Assembly: GCA_047605205.1 (NCBI GenBank)
Contig: JASGGE010000093.1
Location: forward strand, 1 to 16,054
Direction: 5' to 3'
Length of the DNA stretch: 16,054 nucleotides
DNA from: Siphonobacter sp047605205
GTDB taxonomy: Bacteria; Bacteroidota; Bacteroidia; Cytophagales; Spirosomataceae
Shown here: piece by piece, positions 12,986 to 16,054 of the stretch
Layout: each line of letters starts with the position of its first letter
How positions within the stretch are numbered: the stretch's first letter is position 1
Position numbers and translations under genes: made by a program
Notes under the pieces: generated by a model
Seen by the model: only the letters and a program-made list of their open reading frames with translations
What the model was told of the DNA's origin: nothing
Databases searched by the model: none

Positions 12986-14116
12986 ATGACACCATTCAAC
13001 GTATATCCACTTTATGACATTGAGCCAGTAAAGGCACAAGGAAGTTATTTGTGGGATAAAAATGGAGATAAGTACCTGGATTTCTACGGAGGGCACGCCG
13101 TTATTTCAGTCGGGCATTCTCATCCATATTATGTAGAAGCGATTACTCATCAGCTATCCAGGATTGGGTTTTACTCAAACTCGGTTCAGATTCCCCTTCA
13201 GAAAGAACTAGGCCAGAAACTGGGTGAGTTGTCGGGTTATCCAGACTATGCCCTGTTTTTGGTAAACTCAGGAGCTGAAGCCAATGAGAATGCTCTAAAG
13301 CTAGCGTCTTTTTACAACAAACGTAAAAAGGTAATTGCTTTTAAAGGAGCTTTTCATGGCCGTACATCCGGAGCCGTTGCCATTACCGATAATCCTTCGA
13401 TTGTTGCCCCGATTAATGATAATTCACACGTGACGTTCATTCCTTTCAATGACATTGAGGCTTTGAAAGCGAATATGAGTGACGAGATCTCTGCGGTGAT
13501 TGTAGAAGGTATTCAGGGCGTGGGGGGCATTCATGTAACTTCTCCCGAATTTTATCAGGCCGCCCGTCAATTGTGTGATCAATATGGAGCTATACTCATT
13601 GTGGATTCTGTGCAATGTGGTTATGGACGTTCGGGGAAGTTCTTCTCTCACCAGTTTTCGGGGGTTGATCCTGATTTGATTACCACTGCAAAAGGCATGG
13701 GTAATGGTTTTCCGATTGGCGGAGTGTTAATTTCACCAAAATTCCACGCCAGGTTTGGTATGTTGGGAACCACCTTTGGCGGCAATCATCTGGCTTGTGC
13801 GGCAGCGGTGGCCGTTCTGGATATTATGAAAGAGGAGAATCTATTGGAAAACGCCGCCAAACAGGGCGATTATTTGATGGAACAGCTCAAAGGTATAAGT
13901 GGTATTAAAGAATTACGTGGCCGTGGCCTTATGATTGGGATTGAGTTTGAACAGCCCGTCGATAAAATTCGAGATACACTGTTATTTGATCATAAAATTT
14001 TCTGTGGTTACGCAGGCAAACATACCCTTCGACTTTTGCCAAGCCTGGCGATTACCCAACCCGAAAGCGATCAGTTCCTGGAAGCTTTAGAGCAAGTATT
14101 AGCAGTAACTGTCTAG
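12986..14116 (+). CDS. argD: Acylornithine aminotransferase (acetyl-/succinylornithine), class III
   Basis: PLP enzyme converting N-acylglutamate-5-semialdehyde to N-acylornithine with glutamate as donor. Seen in its 376 residues: LDFYGGHAVISVGHSHP (31-47), NSGAEANENALKLA (94-107), AFHGRTSGA (122-130), and the Schiff-base Lys236 in LITTAKGMGNGFPIGG. The PLP-ring Asp207 lies in VDSVQCGYGRSG, where most relatives have DE-Q: a serine replaces the common glutamate. Gln210 is kept. GTTFGGNHLACAAA completes the cofactor-phosphate site. It lies between argC and argF' with short spacers. The pathway context favours acylornithine over other omega-amino substrates. Confidence 0.95.
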   Translation: MTPFNVYPLYDIEPVKAQGSYLWDKNGDKYLDFYGGHAVISVGHSHPYYVEAITHQLSRIGFYSNSVQIPLQKELGQKLGELSGYPDYALFLVNSGAEANENALKLASFYNKRKKVIAFKGAFHGRTSGAVAITDNPSIVAPINDNSHVTFIPFNDIEALKANMSDEISAVIVEGIQGVGGIHVTSPEFYQAARQLCDQYGAILIVDSVQCGYGRSGKFFSHQFSGVDPDLITTAKGMGNGFPIGGVLISPKFHARFGMLGTTFGGNHLACAAAVAVLDIMKEENLLENAAKQGDYLMEQLKGISGIKELRGRGLMIGIEFEQPVDKIRDTLLFDHKIFCGYAGKHTLRLLPSLAITQPESDQFLEALEQVLAVTV

Positions 14117-14121
14117 TGTGT

Positions 14122-14164
14122 TTAGGGTTTTGAGTTTGGTGTTATGAAGAACTCAAAACGCTAA
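14122..14164 (+). repeat. Long hairpin between argD and argF'
   Basis: GTTTTGAGTT (14127-14136) pairs perfectly with AACTCAAAAC (14150-14159). TTAG (14122-14125) and CTAA (14161-14164) extend the stem beyond a single G-G mismatch. The loop is 13 bases. It has no T-run and starts 5 bases after the argD stop, suggesting an mRNA processing or stability element. Confidence 0.55.
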
Positions 14165-14185
14165 GCCCTGAACCAAAACGATACA

Positions 14186-15136
14186 ATGAAACAATTTCTT
14201 TCCGTACATGATGTACCCGACCTGCCGGGTTTAGTGCAGGAAGCTCTTCGTCAGAAACAAAACCCCTTTGCCGACGAAAACCTTGGTCATCATAAGACTA
14301 TTGGGCTTTTATTTTTCAATTCCAGTTTGCGTACTCGGTTAAGCACTCAGAAGGCAGCTGAAAATCTGGGAATGAAAACCATGGTAATGAATGTAGGCGT
14401 AGATTCCTGGGGGCTTGAGTTTGAAGACGGGGCTATCATGGACGGGAATAAGGCAGAACACATCAAAGAGGCTGCTGCTGTTGTTGCTCAGTATTGCGAT
14501 ATAATCGGAGTGCGGAGTTTTCCCTCGCTAACTGATCGGGAAAAAGACTATAAAGAAGAAGTAATCAATCAGTTTGTAAAATATGCAGGCGTGCCAATTG
14601 TAAGTCTGGAATCCGCTACGCGTCACCCATTACAATCATTGACAGATCTGATTACCATCGAAGAATACAAGACAAACGCTCGGCCTAAGGTAGTATTAAC
14701 CTGGGCTCCGCATGTAAAAGCACTTCCTCAGGCAGTGCCCAATTCATTTGCGGAGTGGATGAATGCTGCTGACGTTGATTTCATCATTACGCAACCGAAA
14801 GGCTATGAACTCGCTCCTGAATTTGTGGGTAAGGCCAAAGTGACTTATAATCAGGACGAAGCTTTTGAAGGAGCTGATTTTATCTACGCCAAAAACTGGT
14901 CTTCTTACAAGGAATACGGCAAAATCATCAATAGTGACCCTGCCTGGCGAGTTACTCAGGAAAAAATGAGCCTGACTAATAATGCCAAATTTATGCACTG
15001 TTTACCCGTTCGCCGGAATATTGTAGTCGATGATGCCGTATTAGATTCCCCAGCGTCAATTGTAATTCACGAGGCGGGTAATCGTGTTTGGGCTGCTCAG
15101 GCCGTTCTCAAGCAAATGTTACTTGACCTGAAATAA
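14186..15136 (+). CDS. argF': N-acylornithine carbamoyltransferase (N-succinylornithine carbamoyltransferase-like)
   Basis: Transfers the carbamoyl group to an N-acylated ornithine instead of free ornithine, giving acyl-citrulline. The 316 residues carry the carbamoyl-phosphate motif FFNSSLRTRLSTQKAA (43-58; the Bacteroides-type SLRTR instead of ST-RT). They also carry DIIGVRSFPS, ATRHPLQSLTDLITIEEY, VVLTWAPHVKALPQAVPNSF, FIYAKNWSSY and MHCLPVRRN. As I recall the characterised enzymes, the residue that selects the acyl group is Pro90 in the B. fragilis succinyl enzyme and Glu92 in the Xanthomonas acetyl enzyme. Here the aligned position is Ala90 (MDGNKAEHIKEA), so specificity is open. Overall similarity is clearly to the Bacteroides succinyl type. 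It lies 13 bases before argB. Confidence 0.94.
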   Translation: MKQFLSVHDVPDLPGLVQEALRQKQNPFADENLGHHKTIGLLFFNSSLRTRLSTQKAAENLGMKTMVMNVGVDSWGLEFEDGAIMDGNKAEHIKEAAAVVAQYCDIIGVRSFPSLTDREKDYKEEVINQFVKYAGVPIVSLESATRHPLQSLTDLITIEEYKTNARPKVVLTWAPHVKALPQAVPNSFAEWMNAADVDFIITQPKGYELAPEFVGKAKVTYNQDEAFEGADFIYAKNWSSYKEYGKIINSDPAWRVTQEKMSLTNNAKFMHCLPVRRNIVVDDAVLDSPASIVIHEAGNRVWAAQAVLKQMLLDLK

Positions 15137-15149
15137 GTCCCTTTATTTT

Positions 15150-15932
15150 ATGCTTACTGTGATTAAAATAGGTGGAAATGTTGTGGATAATCCAACACTC
15201 CGCCAGCAGTTTTTGGCTGACTTTGCAGGGTTGCCAAGCCCTAAAATTCTAGTGCACGGGGGTGGTAAAATTGCCACTCAGGTTGCCATTAAACTGGATG
15301 TTGAAACCGTGATGGTGGAAGGACGTCGGGTAACTGATGCCGCCATGCTGGATGTCGTAACTATGGTATATGGTGGTTTGGTTAACAAACAACTCGTTGC
15401 TCAGCTACAGGCTCAGAGGTGCAACGCATTGGGGCTAACGGGTGCCGATGGAGGAGTTATTCAATCTAAAAAACGGACGGGCTGGGCGGTTGATTATGGA
15501 TTTGTGGGAGACATCGAATCCGTAAATGATGAACAGATCAAAGGTTTCCTGGCCGCTGGCTTAGTGCCCGTTTTTGCTCCGCTAACCTTTGATCCGACGA
15601 TAGCCTCCATGCTGAATACCAATGCTGATACGCAGGCTCAGGCGGTTGCGGTGGCATTAGCGAAACACTTTGACGTTAATCTGGTCTATTGCTTCGAAAA
15701 AAAGGGCGTATTAACTAACCCAGATCATGACGATTCGGTTATTCCTGAACTCACTCCTGAACTATATAGCGAACACAAGGCATCTGGTGCAATCTATGCA
15801 GGCATGATTCCTAAACTGGATAATGCTTTCAAAGCCCTGGCAGATGGGGTTAAGCAGGTAACCATTTGCCACGCCGCTGATCTGCAAAAGGCAGTTGCCG
15901 AGGGAACCGCAGGCACACGTATCAGGCTTTAA
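15150..15932 (+). CDS. argB: Acetylglutamate kinase (N-acylglutamate kinase)
   Basis: Phosphorylates the gamma-carboxyl of N-acylglutamate with ATP, the second arginine step. The amino-acid-kinase fold is visible in 260 residues: TVIKIGGNVVD (3-13), KILVHGGGK with the glycine-rich loop, the substrate motif VEGRRVTDAAMLDVVTMVYGG, ALGLTGADGGVI, and the C-terminal SGAIYAGMIPKLDNAFKAL with the conserved Gly-Met-x-Pro-Lys. It has no N-terminal extension of the kind linked to arginine inhibition in hexameric forms; this is an inference from length. It is the last gene of the arginine run, 13 bases after argF' and 36 before the next gene. argE-type deacylase and argH genes do not follow at once. Confidence 0.95.
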   Translation: MLTVIKIGGNVVDNPTLRQQFLADFAGLPSPKILVHGGGKIATQVAIKLDVETVMVEGRRVTDAAMLDVVTMVYGGLVNKQLVAQLQAQRCNALGLTGADGGVIQSKKRTGWAVDYGFVGDIESVNDEQIKGFLAAGLVPVFAPLTFDPTIASMLNTNADTQAQAVAVALAKHFDVNLVYCFEKKGVLTNPDHDDSVIPELTPELYSEHKASGAIYAGMIPKLDNAFKALADGVKQVTICHAADLQKAVAEGTAGTRIRL

Positions 15933-15968
15933 TGCCAAAGATTTCGTAATTTGCCGTGGTCTGCCTTT

Positions 15969-16054
15969 ATGAAAACGCAATCTATGCTTCATCTTCACCG
16001 TCGTATACAAGGATTTTTGTTTGGTACTGCCGTAGGCGATGCAATGGGCGTGCC
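15969..16054 (+). CDS. ADP-ribosylglycohydrolase-family protein (partial, N-terminus only)
   Basis: An ORF opens with the ATG at 15969 and runs off the right edge after 28 codons. Its segment IQGFLFGTAVGDAMGVP matches the N-terminal signature of ADP-ribosylglycohydrolases (Gly-x4-Gly-Asp-Ala-x-Gly-x-Pro), where the family removes ADP-ribose from targets using Mg ions. A second in-frame ATG at 15984 is also possible. It lies 36 bases after argB in the same direction, so it may be co-transcribed, but it has no known part in arginine synthesis. Only the start is visible, so the family call rests on this one motif. Confidence 0.72.
   Translation, partial: MKTQSMLHLHRRIQGFLFGTAVGDAMGV

Overview
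The window looks like chromosomal DNA from a member of the Bacteroidota, most likely a Cytophagales / Spirosoma-like bacterium. The signs are an argF'-type (acyl-ornithine) carbamoyltransferase, a secreted head-GIN-domain protein, Bacteroidota-style promoter words (TAnnTTTG), AT-rich spacers and no clear Shine-Dalgarno sequences. The genus is an inference. No rRNA, tRNA, CRISPR array or insertion sequence was seen.

Layout, left to right. (1) 1-972, minus strand: the N-terminal half of an exported TolB/PD40 beta-propeller protein, probably of the amidohydrolase type, running off the left edge. (2) 1244-3715, minus strand: a proB-proA operon for proline synthesis, closed by a hairpin terminator. 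(3) 4057-8037, plus strand: a three-gene cassette of exported proteins. It holds a Tat-signal histidinol-phosphate-aminotransferase-like enzyme, a Tat-signal FAD amine/L-amino-acid oxidase and a Sec-exported protein ending in a Hint (intein/hedgehog-type) autoprocessing domain. A 20-bp-stem terminator follows. (4) 8089-8787: a secreted head-GIN/DUF2807 beta-helix protein with seven GGSD repeats. (5) 8841-9461, minus strand: aat, which converges on it. (6) 9554-15932, plus strand: an arginine biosynthesis cluster (GNAT acyltransferase, argG, argC, argD, argF', argB). (7) 15969 to the right edge: the start of an ADP-ribosylglycohydrolase-family gene.

The most interesting feature sits in front of the arginine cluster, in a stretch with no annotated gene. 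A 31-codon ORF (9622-9717) has 8 arginine codons among its last 18, half of them AGA/AGG, which argG and argC never use. It is followed by three short segments that can pair in alternative ways and then by a hairpin with an 8-T run just before the first structural gene. This is the layout of a classical ribosome-mediated transcription attenuator responding to arginine.

How the genes fit together: argB, argC, argD and argF' make acylated citrulline from N-acylglutamate, and argG condenses citrulline with aspartate. The GNAT is a natural candidate for the first, N-acylglutamate-forming step, because no argA or argJ is visible. The deacylase (argE-type) and argH are not in the window. The residue of ArgF' that separates succinyl- from acetyl-ornithine enzymes is neither of the two known types. 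The second point of interest is the Tat-aminotransferase / flavin oxidase / Hint cassette, whose joint function I cannot name.
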